From the NCBI GenBank assembly GCA_003222245.1, contig QHVH01000017.1, forward strand, positions 1 through 64,000: a DNA stretch of 64,000 nucleotides, written 5' to 3'. The DNA is from Blastocatellia bacterium AA13 (GTDB lineage Bacteria; Acidobacteriota; Blastocatellia; UBA7656). The position numbers and the translations under genes were made by a program. Under the pieces are notes generated by a model. The model was not told the DNA's origin, ran no database searches, and saw only the letters and a program-made list of their open reading frames with translations. Position 1 is the stretch's first letter. Each line of letters opens with the position of its first letter. Shown piece after piece: positions 34,339 to 42,956 of the stretch.

Positions 34339-35337
34339 CTACGGCTTTTCGTAGTCGAGCACTATCCACTGAATGCTGAGGCCTGCGCTGCCGGCCCGTT
34401 TCTGCCACTGAGCGATAGAGGATCTCGCTTCTTCCGTCCTTTCGAACTTGCCGGCGCGAACGCGGTACCATCGCCCTTTGTGAGGCAGGTCGACGCCGAT
34501 CACATAAGCCGGTACTCCCGCCTTTATGAGTTTTTCGGTGTAGGCAGTCGCCGCGGCTTCATTTGGAAAAGAGGCCGCCTGAAGAGTAACGAGCTTGACG
34601 CCGGGCGCCGGCTCATCCTTTGGGCCTTGCTCCACAACCGGTTTTTCTACCGTAGCCGGCGGCTGATTCGTAGCTACGGTAGAGGACGGAGGCTGCGTGG
34701 TTTCGGTTTGCGGCTTTGCGTTTTCGTTTGATTTCGCGGCCAGCGCCTTCAATTGTTCCGGTGTCCTTTGCGTGTTCGCATTCGCGGGTCCGCTCTTCCA
34801 GCGGACGAAATACAAGTAGCCGGCGGCGCCGAACGCGAGTATCGAGATCACTACAAGCGAGGCGCGGATGATAGGCCATATCTCGCGCTTCTCTTCTCCG
34901 ACGACGAGAGTCCACTGGTGCTCTTCATCGGAATCATCTTGCGTGATCGCATCCAAGGTTGGAAACGGCGTTCTCTGCGAAGGCGCCGCAATCTGAGGTT
35001 CGGGGAAATGGGACGGCGGCTCGCCTTGAATGCGCGCGTCGCCGAAGATCTGATCGTCGATTGTCGGCGTCTCGACCGCAATCTCCCTCTGCCCGTTCTC
35101 AGGAAACGATGATTGCAAAGGCGCCTGTATTAAGACTGGAGGGGGTCGCTCGGGCGCCGTTATTCCTCGGTGACTGAGCGTGCCGCTGGTCCTCTGAACC
35201 GGCCTTATGGTATCGATGATGGATCTGCATTCCGGACAGAGTTGAGTTGTAAGAGAAGAGGTGGAGTTCTCGAGCACATACTCGTTCTTGCACAAGGAAC
35301 AAACCAGTTTTGAAATTTCCAATTGCAACGAATACAC
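34339..35337 (-). CDS. Zinc-ribbon, single-TM, SPOR-domain protein
   Basis: A 332-residue protein. The N-terminus has a CxxC...CxxC ribbon (LVCSLCKNEYVLE and LCPECRSII). A proline-rich cytoplasmic part leads to one membrane helix (IIRASLVVISILAFGAAGYLYFV) near residue 157-180, a Thr/Pro/Gln-rich periplasmic linker, and a C-terminal SPOR domain (LVTLQAASFPNEAAATAYTEKL, then GRWYRVRAGKF). SPOR domains bind denuded glycan at the division septum. The GTG at 35337 lacks a well-spaced site; a TTG about 9-10 codons further in, MQLEISKLVC, is possible. First gene of the operon, with a promoter about 150 bases upstream. Confidence 0.85.
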   Translation of the reverse strand: MYSLQLEISKLVCSLCKNEYVLENSTSSLTTQLCPECRSIIDTIRPVQRTSGTLSHRGITAPERPPPVLIQAPLQSSFPENGQREIAVETPTIDDQIFGDARIQGEPPSHFPEPQIAAPSQRTPFPTLDAITQDDSDEEHQWTLVVGEEKREIWPIIRASLVVISILAFGAAGYLYFVRWKSGPANANTQRTPEQLKALAAKSNENAKPQTETTQPPSSTVATNQPPATVEKPVVEQGPKDEPAPGVKLVTLQAASFPNEAAATAYTEKLIKAGVPAYVIGVDLPHKGRWYRVRAGKFERTEEARSSIAQWQKRAGSAGLSIQWIVLDYEKP

Positions 35338-35487
35338 CCTCGCGGAAAACCAGCGGCTCGAGAGCGGCGCTCGTGCCGCGCTTGAAATCCCGAGCGACGA
35401 GACGCCGAACAGGATAGTCGGGCCTGCTGAATAGTTCAGTTTATAACGGGCAGTGAATGAATTGAGGGCAGACTAGCAAACGGCTGT

Positions 35488-35516
35488 TTTATAACACACG
35501 AAATAGCCTTATTCAA
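35488..35516 (-). promoter_or_regulatory. Promoter of the SPOR-amidase-HU-actin operon
   Basis: On the minus strand TTGAAT (35516-35511) is followed after exactly 17 bases by TATAAA (35493-35488). It is a strong sigma-70-like match and lies about 150 bases before the SPOR gene, in an AT-rich stretch. Confidence 0.6.
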
Positions 35517-35616
35517 GGGTATCTATTACGTGATAAGGGGAGCTTAGGAGACTTAAATCACGACTAGGATAGCTCAAAGAATTCCTTCTGTGAATCCTTT
35601 TGTTTCAGATAGGCAA

Positions 35617-35964
35617 TCAGCCAAGCGAGTCGATGTAGGTCGTGATCTCGTCGAGGTCTTCGGTGTCGAGATTGATGAACTCAACTCCGAGGCCCTGGCC
35701 CTTTTTTGCATAGACCACCCGGGAAACCGCTATGACACGATGACGGTTCGGAAGCTCGAAGCGCACAACCATTCGCGCTCCCGCTCGAATCTGCTCTTCG
35801 GTGTTTATGAACAATCCGCCCGTGCTTATGTTCGCGAGGTTTCTTCTTACGCGGCCAGGACCGCTGCTGGCATTGGTGAGCTCGTACTCTACGGTTGCAG
35901 TGATGGGCGCGCGCTCGAATCGACGGCGCTCGAGCTGCGCGGAAGTTCTCATTGCCATTCCCAT
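35617..35964 (-). CDS. PilZ-domain c-di-GMP-binding protein
   Basis: A 115-residue single-domain protein. The two c-di-GMP-binding motifs are present: RRRFERAPI (RxxxR) and NISTGGLFI (D/NxSxxG). The rest follows the PilZ β-barrel: ARMVVRFELPNRHRVIAVSRVVYAKKGQGLGVEFINL. Such proteins relay c-di-GMP levels to motility, wall or secretion machinery. It lies upstream of the SPOR operon on the same strand, 279 bases away, and is likely read separately. Other c-di-GMP enzymes lie at 16-17.6 and 38.8-42.9 kb. Confidence 0.92.
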   Translation of the reverse strand: MGMAMRTSAQLERRRFERAPITATVEYELTNASSGPGRVRRNLANISTGGLFINTEEQIRAGARMVVRFELPNRHRVIAVSRVVYAKKGQGLGVEFINLDTEDLDEITTYIDSLG

Positions 35965-36441
35965 TCCCCTTGTGAGTTTCGTCTCTCTATCTTTCTTTGA
36001 TTGCAGGAGTCGTCGAGAGGGGCGCGAACCCGGTAGGGCTTCAGCAGGCGAATTAAAGCCGGGTCAATCGCCGAGTAACTCTTACATAGGTCAATCATCA
36101 TTGACAAGGCCCTTGTGCTTCGGGGTCGAAAATGCTGTGTGACGTACAATACGAGGCTTGCGGCTACCCAAAAAGGTATGATGGCCTCGGTTACAAAGAG
36201 CCACCGATCTGCCGGCTCTATCGATGATGGAGCTCGATTTCATCGTGCTCTTTGTCTCGATTTAATCAGACTATGAGCATCGCGTAGACACTCAACGAGT
36301 CCGGACCATTTCTTTCGAGTTCCGGCATTGACTCTGTAAAACGGACTCGTCAGTTGCAAGGGTGCAATCCCAAACGTGCGGCCCGGATCGGCCCTGGAAG
36401 TACCGCGGACGACAGCCGGTTGTGGAGTGAAAGCATCCGTT

Positions 36442-36475
36442 ATATGGCGCCGCTCAAAATATGGCGCCGCTCAAA
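36442..36475. repeat. 17-bp perfect tandem duplication
   Basis: ATATGGCGCCGCTCAAA is present twice in a row (36442-36458, 36459-36475). It contains the palindrome GGCGCC. It lies just upstream of the candidate kinase promoter and could hold an operator pair. Confidence 0.85.
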
Positions 36476-36487
36476 ATTTCGCTCTCA

Positions 36488-36516
36488 TTGACCGTGTTTG
36501 GGCCATATGTGAGAAT
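36488..36516 (+). promoter_or_regulatory. Promoter of the Ser/Thr kinase gene
   Basis: TTGACC (36488-36493), 17 bases, then GAGAAT (36511-36516) with an extended -10 TG just upstream (TGT before GAGAAT). It is 90 bases before the ATG and directly follows the 17-bp tandem repeat. Confidence 0.45.
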
Positions 36517-36605
36517 GTGAGAGTCGTTCACGGGCTGACCTTCAGCGTTGAGCCGCCCCTGCCTTTCGAAGCGGAAGTCCCGGTCGGAATTTTACGGAGT
36601 CACAG

Positions 36606-38756
36606 ATGGGCAACAGACAGATTGGCAACTATCGCCTTATTGACTATGTCGGCAGCGGAGGATTCGGCTCCGTATTCAAGGCCGAGGACATTAGCAATCC
36701 AGGCAGAATCGTAGCCGTCAAGGAACTTCACAAGAAGCATACACGCAGCACCTCCATCAAGCAGCGATTCTTTCAAGAGGCCGTGGCAATGGCCCGGCTC
36801 GATCATCCGAACCTTCCGCGCCTTTATACCTTTGGCGAAGACAACGGATCTTATTACCTCGTGATGGAGTTCGTATCAGGCAGACTTCTGAGCGAAGAGA
36901 TCGTCGAATCCGGAAGGATAGCGCCGGATCGCGCCGTATCAATCATCATTCAGGTTCTTGAAGCCATAAGCTACGCCCATAAGAACGGCATAATACATCG
37001 CGACCTCAAGCCCGAAAATATCATCATCACTCAAGACAGCGAATCTCTCAGCGTCAAGGTATTCGACTTCGGCATCTCCAAGATGATCGGAGGCGAGAAC
37101 CTCACGCTGACCGGTGAAGGATTTGGCACCCCTGCTTATATGTCGCCTGAGAGAATCATCGGCAGCCCGAATATCGACTTGCGCACCGATATATATTCGG
37201 CCGGCATTATTCTCTGCGAGATGCTCACAGGGAAAGCTCCTTTCGGATCCAATGCGACCGATCCCGCGGTGTTCTGGTCGGAGATGCGATCCCAGCACGA
37301 GCTGGCTCCTCTGCCCTTGCTCACGCCGTTTGGCGTCGGCGCTGATCTGGAAGCCGTCATAAAGAAAGCGGCCGCCAAGAAAACTGACGATCGTTACTCG
37401 ACCGCGGATGAAATGCTGGAAGAACTCCGGGGCGGCAAGCCCAGCGCAAATCTTCTGCTGGTGAGTCAACCCGGTCTCGCCGACGTCTACGTCGACAACA
37501 TTCTTCGAGGAACGACCGATCCTATGACGGGACGAATCTCAATCCCGGCGATTACCGGCGGAATTCATAATATTAAAGTTTCAAAGCAGGGGTTTACTTC
37601 CTACAAGATCGATTTGTCACTCGATCAGCACCGAGAAACAGAGTTGCAGGTACAGCTCGCCGCCCGGCCGACCGTGGCCATACCGTCGCGAATAGAAGAG
37701 ACGGCTCCAGTCGATGCGGTTACCAAGAAGACTCCCGGCGGCGAGCAATTGAAGACGGCGGTCCTGGTCATCGACAGCTTGCCCGTCGGAAGCAGCGTCA
37801 CCGTAGGCGCGGACGCCGTAGCCGTTGTCAATGCCGAAGGGCATGCCACGGTAATGCTGCCCGAAGGCTCTCACGATATCGAAGTAATGAGCCCGTCAGG
37901 CGCAATAAGAAAAGAGCGCATCACCGTAGGAATAAACGAGGTCGGCGCGACGAAGACTATTTCGCTGCCGTTCATCGTCGATCGCCGGCCGAGACCGAAC
38001 AACCTCACAACCTACACTTCTCAGACCAAGGCAAAGAAGCGAGCAGCCCTGAGCGCGGCCGTCGTTCTTGTCCTTGCCTTGTCGGCGGCGGGATATTTCA
38101 TCATTAGAGCGCCGGGTCGCCATGCGGTCGCGACCACGTCTCCCGAACAAGTTTCGCCGGATCAAGGCGCCGTTCCCGATCTTAAAATGTCGGCGCCTCC
38201 CAATGAGAACTCCTCGACTCAACCTGAGCAAACACCAGCCAAAGACAAGAATTCGAACTCTCGCGCATCGTCCAATCAAGAAGAAAAACCGCTGAAGGCG
38301 GATTCCAAGAACAACGAGGCGACGGCGACCAATTCGAAACCTGAAGAGAAGCCGCCTGTTGTTCCGCAGCCTCCATCCAGGCCTACCGAGCAGTCCGCTC
38401 AACAACCCGAGCCGGAACCCGGGGCGCGGGAGGGTTGCGTGGCCGTTTTGGTCCAGGATCAGGGAGGTCAGCCGATCAGAAGAATCCGAGTAGTCATTGT
38501 CGAAGGGCCGGGTACTTCCTCGTCGAACGTAACCGAGGGCCGAACCGGAATGAATGGGAGATTTCATACCTGCGGGCTTACGCCTGGAAGGACGCTGCGG
38601 GTAACCGTTCTAGGTCCCGCCGGAGGCTTACTTGGAAGCAAGCAGTCCGTAGTTCCCAAAGGCAGAGAATTGATCGTGATTCAAGCGGCAGGCCGGTTTG
38701 ACAACGAGAGCGGCCAGGGGATGGATCGACGCCGCTCTCCCTGGAAGCGGCCTTGA
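36606..38756 (+). CDS. Membrane Ser/Thr protein kinase with PEGA and carboxypeptidase-regulatory-like domains
   Basis: A 716-residue PknB-type kinase. Residues about 8-275 are the kinase: GSGGFGSVFKAED, VAVKELHKK, HRDLKPENIIITQD, DFGISK and GTPAYMSPERI. A PEGA-like domain (LVSQPGLADVYVDNILRG...) follows at about 280-350 and a second one at about 385-460. A membrane helix at about 475-500 (AALSAAVVLVLALSAAGYFII) leads to a Pro/Gln/Ser-rich extracellular linker, then a C-terminal carboxypeptidase-regulatory-like β-domain (CVAVLVQDQGGQPIRRIRVVIVEG). ACGGAG lies 6 bases upstream. All catalytic residues are intact. The FHA protein at 16-17.6 kb is a possible reader. Confidence 0.95.
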   Translation: MGNRQIGNYRLIDYVGSGGFGSVFKAEDISNPGRIVAVKELHKKHTRSTSIKQRFFQEAVAMARLDHPNLPRLYTFGEDNGSYYLVMEFVSGRLLSEEIVESGRIAPDRAVSIIIQVLEAISYAHKNGIIHRDLKPENIIITQDSESLSVKVFDFGISKMIGGENLTLTGEGFGTPAYMSPERIIGSPNIDLRTDIYSAGIILCEMLTGKAPFGSNATDPAVFWSEMRSQHELAPLPLLTPFGVGADLEAVIKKAAAKKTDDRYSTADEMLEELRGGKPSANLLLVSQPGLADVYVDNILRGTTDPMTGRISIPAITGGIHNIKVSKQGFTSYKIDLSLDQHRETELQVQLAARPTVAIPSRIEETAPVDAVTKKTPGGEQLKTAVLVIDSLPVGSSVTVGADAVAVVNAEGHATVMLPEGSHDIEVMSPSGAIRKERITVGINEVGATKTISLPFIVDRRPRPNNLTTYTSQTKAKKRAALSAAVVLVLALSAAGYFIIRAPGRHAVATTSPEQVSPDQGAVPDLKMSAPPNENSSTQPEQTPAKDKNSNSRASSNQEEKPLKADSKNNEATATNSKPEEKPPVVPQPPSRPTEQSAQQPEPEPGAREGCVAVLVQDQGGQPIRRIRVVIVEGPGTSSSNVTEGRTGMNGRFHTCGLTPGRTLRVTVLGPAGGLLGSKQSVVPKGRELIVIQAAGRFDNESGQGMDRRRSPWKRP

Positions 38757-38772
38757 GAGCCGGCTTCAGCTT

Positions 38773-41211
38773 CTACATCACTCGATAGGAACCTACATCC
38801 GCGCGCTTTGCGGACTCGGCGTTCATTATCGCTTTTCGTTTTGCTTTGTCCGCATACATCGCGCGATCGGCGGCCAGCAGCAACTCGTCGAGAGTTTCTC
38901 CATCCGTGCCGAAGGTGCCCCACCCGACGCTCAGGCCCACGCTTACCGTGGAATCGATGATCCTGAAGTCGTACTTGTCTACTTCCTTTTGAATGCGGTG
39001 AATCAACTCGTTCACTTCATCGGAACCCACCTGAAGGATTGCGACAAATTCATCCCCGGCATATCGGCTTATGAAATCCGAAGAGCGAATATGCGTCGAC
39101 AACACCCGCGCCAGTTCTTTCAATAGCGCGTCTCCACGCTGATGGCCGAGGCGGTCGTTGACGGCTTTGAATCCATCCAGATCCATCATCACGACTGAGA
39201 AACTGTCGCTGTGCCGGCGCGCCCGGTCCGCTTCTTCTTCAAACCGGTGTCTGAGAGCTCTCGCGTTTGGAAGCCCGGTGAGAGGCTCGGTAAGGGCGCT
39301 CGCCTCAGTTCTCTGGTGGTGAACCGCGTTCGCGATGGCGTCCGAAGCTAGCTTTGCAACGGCTTCGACCAGCCTCAGATGATCGGGGTCGTATTCCTGC
39401 AAGTCGACGGAGTAGAGGGCCAGAGCTCCGAGCACCTCGCCGTCTTTCAGAAGCGGCACAACCATCGCGGTCTTGTATTGCTCTTCCAATTCAACCTTGA
39501 GCGCGTCGAAATCGAGCCTTGGATCGCAGTTGTACATCGGGTGCCGATTGGCGGCGACCCAGCCGGTTATGCCCGCGCCCGACGACATTCGATGGCCCTT
39601 CAACCGTTCGTTGTTGCGGCCGCTGACGTGCGCGGCTTCCAAGTCGTCCGAATCGGGTTTGAGCAGATATAGAACACAGGTCGTATAGCTGACGATGTCC
39701 GCGAGTCTGGACGAGAACACGGCGAACGTGTCTCTCAAATCAAGGCTGGTGACAATCGTCTGGGCGATCTCATAGAGCGTCAGCACCTCGCGATGCGCGC
39801 TGCGGATGCGTTCAAAAGCCAATTGGCCGGTATCTACCGGGCGGTCCTTCAGGAGTTTGTTCTCTTCAACTCTGCCTTCGGCGGATTGGCGATCCACTCG
39901 CTGGCGCCGAATCTCGGATTCGAATTCGTGCAGGTGTTCCATGAAAACGCGAATTACGTCCGGATCAAAGAAGGCGCCGCTGCCGTCCCTCAATAAGGCG
40001 ATCGCTTCTTCGCGGCTCATCGCCTTGCGATACTGACGATCCTCCCTCACGGCGTCGAAGCAATCCGAGACAGTCAGAATCCGAGCGGTGATGGGTATCT
40101 GATCGCCTTTCAAGCCGTCAGGATACCCGCGACCATCCCATCGTTCGTGATGATGTCGAACAACCGGAACTACAGGATAAGGAAATCCCACGCGCTCCAG
40201 AATCTCCGCTCCGACGATGGTATGGACCTTCATCTTATCGAATTCAGCCGGCGTGAGAGCGCCCGGCTTATTGAGAATGTAGTCGGGAACCGCGAGCTTT
40301 CCGATGTCATGCAATAAAGCGCCTGCGCGCAAGGCTTCGATCTCCGAGTCGGCCAGCCCGAACAAGCGCGCGAGGCCCGTGGCATAGATCTGGACCCTTC
40401 GAACATGTTCGTGCGTGACCTCGTCTTTCGCGTCGATAGCAATGGCGAGAGCTTCGATCGTTCGCAGGTGAAGCTCGGCCATTTGCTCCGCGTGCTGTAT
40501 CGAAGCCTCGACCTTTTCGAGATAGACCTTATAGGTTAGATAGGTCGTCGCAAGAATCGGAACCGTAATGATAAAGGCGTAGAACTGAATGACCGATATG
40601 AGCTTTACAACTACGCAAGCGGCCAGCGCTCCCGCGAAATAGGACAACGAAGCCCAGAGAAATGAATCAGCCCACATCTTGAACGGGTTCTGCGAGAGGC
40701 GCAGCGAGTTCACCGCGCTCACAAGCCCGGTGTTCAAGAGATACTGAAGCAGCGCCAGCGACCCTCCGGCGAGAATCAACTGCCCGAGATCATGCGATAG
40801 CTTTGTGAGGTCTCCGAATAGGAAAGTCGCGGTGCTTCCCGAAAGGAATATCGACAGGCTCATCACCGCTATGTTGAACGGCACTACCCGCTTTTTATTC
40901 TTATAGTGAAGAGAGCAAATGGCTGCGTCGACGCCGGCGAGCACGACCGAGGGATGGATTCCGTAAAGAAGAATGGAGATGAAAAGAAATGTGTCGGAAA
41001 CAGTTACCGTACCGGAAATCTTGGGAATTTTAATATCAGTTCGCGAGATGACCAGAATAGTGACTGCGCTCAAGAGCAGCCACTCGACTCGCGGCCGGGT
41101 TGCAACGACCTGCAGGAGCGAATATACGAAGGTGCCAAGACCCGCCGCGGAAACGATCAACATAAAAAAGCGGGTCAGGACAGGCTCGGGCTTGGATGGA
41201 CTTCGCTCCAT
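38773..41211 (-). CDS. Membrane HD-GYP, GAF and GGDEF hybrid (c-di-GMP turnover)
   Basis: The ATG at 41211 (MERSPSKPEP) is chosen for its AGGAGGAG site; an upstream in-frame ATG at 41289 adds a basic leader. About six to eight hydrophobic segments form a sensor domain (residues about 10-235). An HD-GYP domain follows with THEHVRRV, HDIGKLAVP and HHERWDGRGYPDG, then a GAF domain and a C-terminal GGDEF domain with RYAGDEFVAIL. Both degrading and synthesising activities may be present, with the signature Gly replaced by Ala (AGDEF), which is usually still active. It shares its membrane sensor with the adjacent gene. Confidence 0.9.
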   Translation of the reverse strand: MERSPSKPEPVLTRFFMLIVSAAGLGTFVYSLLQVVATRPRVEWLLLSAVTILVISRTDIKIPKISGTVTVSDTFLFISILLYGIHPSVVLAGVDAAICSLHYKNKKRVVPFNIAVMSLSIFLSGSTATFLFGDLTKLSHDLGQLILAGGSLALLQYLLNTGLVSAVNSLRLSQNPFKMWADSFLWASLSYFAGALAACVVVKLISVIQFYAFIITVPILATTYLTYKVYLEKVEASIQHAEQMAELHLRTIEALAIAIDAKDEVTHEHVRRVQIYATGLARLFGLADSEIEALRAGALLHDIGKLAVPDYILNKPGALTPAEFDKMKVHTIVGAEILERVGFPYPVVPVVRHHHERWDGRGYPDGLKGDQIPITARILTVSDCFDAVREDRQYRKAMSREEAIALLRDGSGAFFDPDVIRVFMEHLHEFESEIRRQRVDRQSAEGRVEENKLLKDRPVDTGQLAFERIRSAHREVLTLYEIAQTIVTSLDLRDTFAVFSSRLADIVSYTTCVLYLLKPDSDDLEAAHVSGRNNERLKGHRMSSGAGITGWVAANRHPMYNCDPRLDFDALKVELEEQYKTAMVVPLLKDGEVLGALALYSVDLQEYDPDHLRLVEAVAKLASDAIANAVHHQRTEASALTEPLTGLPNARALRHRFEEEADRARRHSDSFSVVMMDLDGFKAVNDRLGHQRGDALLKELARVLSTHIRSSDFISRYAGDEFVAILQVGSDEVNELIHRIQKEVDKYDFRIIDSTVSVGLSVGWGTFGTDGETLDELLLAADRAMYADKAKRKAIMNAESAKRADVGSYRVM

Positions 41212-41384
41212 TCTCCTCCTGGAATTCAACTGCTTGAACGCTCGATTGAGCTGGATTGAAACACACGGGCTCGCCAGCCTCTTTTTCAATTAATTGCAAT
41301 ACTTATTCCATGAAGAGTCTCACCGAGAACGCGCCGTAAGAGTACTAGATCATAAATCGTGGCGCTAATTACATACGGTCAATC

Positions 41385-41410
41385 GATCAAATCTTTACCA
41401 ATTCGATGAC
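41385..41410. promoter_or_regulatory. Shared motif upstream of the GGDEF/HD-GYP gene
   Basis: GATCAAATC (41385-41393) and CAATTCGATGAC (41399-41410) recur at 45329-45348 upstream of the second subtilase. Both copies are in the same orientation relative to minus-strand genes. Confidence 0.35.
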
Positions 41411-41454
41411 CGAATTCAGTCAGTTTGCCGCTATTACCTCCCGCTTCTCTTTTT

Positions 41455-42858
41455 TCAGGCCGCCTGGAAACTCCGTATCTGGCTGATTATTTCGGTCCGC
41501 AGTTCGGCCACTATAACGGCTTCCGACTGGGCTTTCAGAGCTTCGTCATCGGCCGACCCGACTATGGCCAGGAACTTGTCGAGCAGCATCGGGTCGAACA
41601 TCTTGCCGGAATTCTCGTGCATGACCGAAAGCGCGTTTTCCCGCGTCAACCGCGATCGGTATGGACGGTCGGTCGTAAGCGCGTCGTAGCAGTCCACTAT
41701 TGCAAGTATTCTCCCGGGCAACGGTATCTGATCACCTTTCAGACGACCGGGATAACCGCACCCGTCGAATCGCTCGTGGTGATGACGGATAATGTCGGCG
41801 ACGGGATATGGAAAATTGATTGCCTGGACCATCGCGGCTCCGACTTTTACATGCTGTTTGACCAGATCATATTCTTCTGAGCTCAGGCTGCCCGGTTTTT
41901 CGAGTATCTGATGAGGAACTACTATATTGCCGACATCGTGAAGCAGCGCGGCAACTCTGAGCGCTTTCAGTTCTTCGTCAGAACAGCCCGCCACGCGTCC
42001 AAATTCAAGCGCCAGGGCGTCGACCCTTCTCAGGTTCATGCTCACGGACGAGGTCATAGCGCCTATCGATGCGGCGAGCGTTTCGATTACGTTGTAGTTG
42101 AGTTTCTCGATACTCTCGACACGTTCGTTCGCGAGCTCCACTTTTGCAAAGTAAGTTCTATAGAAAGCAAAAGCAAAGGCCATCACCGCGATAACGACGG
42201 GAACCACAAAAAAACCGATACGGCCAACCAGCAGGGTTGCGGTAAAAGCGGCGGCTCCGCCGGCTATGTAGCTTATCGACGACCAGAGAAAGTTCTCGCG
42301 CCAGAGCTTGAGCAGCCCTATTCGCTTTGAGACCGCGATGTGTCCGGCGACCAGAATTGTAGAAACAATGAAGTAGATAAATGTGAAGAGCGCTATAGCG
42401 CCAAGCTGTTCCAACGACGCGAGCGCGACTCCCGATCCAGCTTGTCCGACTTGTCCAAAGAGAGGAAAGGCAAATCGCGTGGATGCCGCGGCAGCCGCCA
42501 TGGATACCGCGCAAACGGCCACGTTGTAGAAGTACTTGCCCGGGCTTTTAGTCAGACGGAGCGATGTCACGGCTCCATCCACGACGGCGGCTATTACCGC
42601 GGCGCTCGGGCCGAATAAAGCCGCGCACGTGAATGTCACCACGTCTCCGAGCACTATATCGGCTTTCACCCCGGGTATCTTTATCGTGCTCACGGGTGCG
42701 ATCAAGAGGGCCAGCGCAGCCATGACGAGCCACGCATGCTCGTTGATCACCAGACGATGTGCGGCGGCAATGGCTATCGCCGCCGCTCCTGCCGCTACCA
42801 CCACTATAGTGAGCATTGCGACAGCAGGTATTCTTCTCTGTTCTTCCCTTGTGTTCAT
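41455..42858 (-). CDS. Membrane HD-GYP-like protein with degraded catalytic residues
   Basis: A 467-residue paralogue of the upstream half of the neighbouring hybrid. The first about 255 residues are a multi-pass sensor (AMLTIVVVAAGAAAIAIAAA, then the IKIPGVKADIVLGD and VVDGAVTSLRL segments also seen in the neighbour). The HD-GYP domain keeps HDVG, QHVKVGA, HHHERFDGCGYPG and DCYDAL. However, the conserved E/H pair before the HD (THEHVRRV in the neighbour) is SVSMNLRRV, and the Lys of HDxGK is Asn (HDVGN). Reduced or no phosphodiesterase activity is likely, so it may be a c-di-GMP receptor. GGGAG stands 8 bases before the ATG. Confidence 0.85.
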   Translation of the reverse strand: MNTREEQRRIPAVAMLTIVVVAAGAAAIAIAAAHRLVINEHAWLVMAALALLIAPVSTIKIPGVKADIVLGDVVTFTCAALFGPSAAVIAAVVDGAVTSLRLTKSPGKYFYNVAVCAVSMAAAAASTRFAFPLFGQVGQAGSGVALASLEQLGAIALFTFIYFIVSTILVAGHIAVSKRIGLLKLWRENFLWSSISYIAGGAAAFTATLLVGRIGFFVVPVVIAVMAFAFAFYRTYFAKVELANERVESIEKLNYNVIETLAASIGAMTSSVSMNLRRVDALALEFGRVAGCSDEELKALRVAALLHDVGNIVVPHQILEKPGSLSSEEYDLVKQHVKVGAAMVQAINFPYPVADIIRHHHERFDGCGYPGRLKGDQIPLPGRILAIVDCYDALTTDRPYRSRLTRENALSVMHENSGKMFDPMLLDKFLAIVGSADDEALKAQSEAVIVAELRTEIISQIRSFQAA

Positions 42859-42956
42859 TCCGTTCTCTCCCGCGCCTGTTGATTCCGGCGCTTTTGATCA
42901 TTTACTCCATTCACATCGGTCTCTGCAAAATGGGGCGGCTGGAATACAACCGCCGG

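Larger units (their letters stand above)
35965..36605. other. Intergenic region between divergent PilZ and kinase genes
   Basis: About 640 bases without a supported gene. It contains the 17-bp tandem repeat and the kinase promoter listed separately. A GC-rich part at about 36345-36430 (with GGGTGCAATCCC and GGCCCGGATCGGCC) is rich in short complementary segments and looks like a structured RNA or an intron remnant. I could not match it to a family. Confidence 0.4.

Noticed and set aside
36340-36440. Cobalamin riboswitch
   Set aside because: GGGTGCAATCCC resembles part of the core, but the B12 box and the remaining conserved blocks are missing, and the downstream gene is a kinase.
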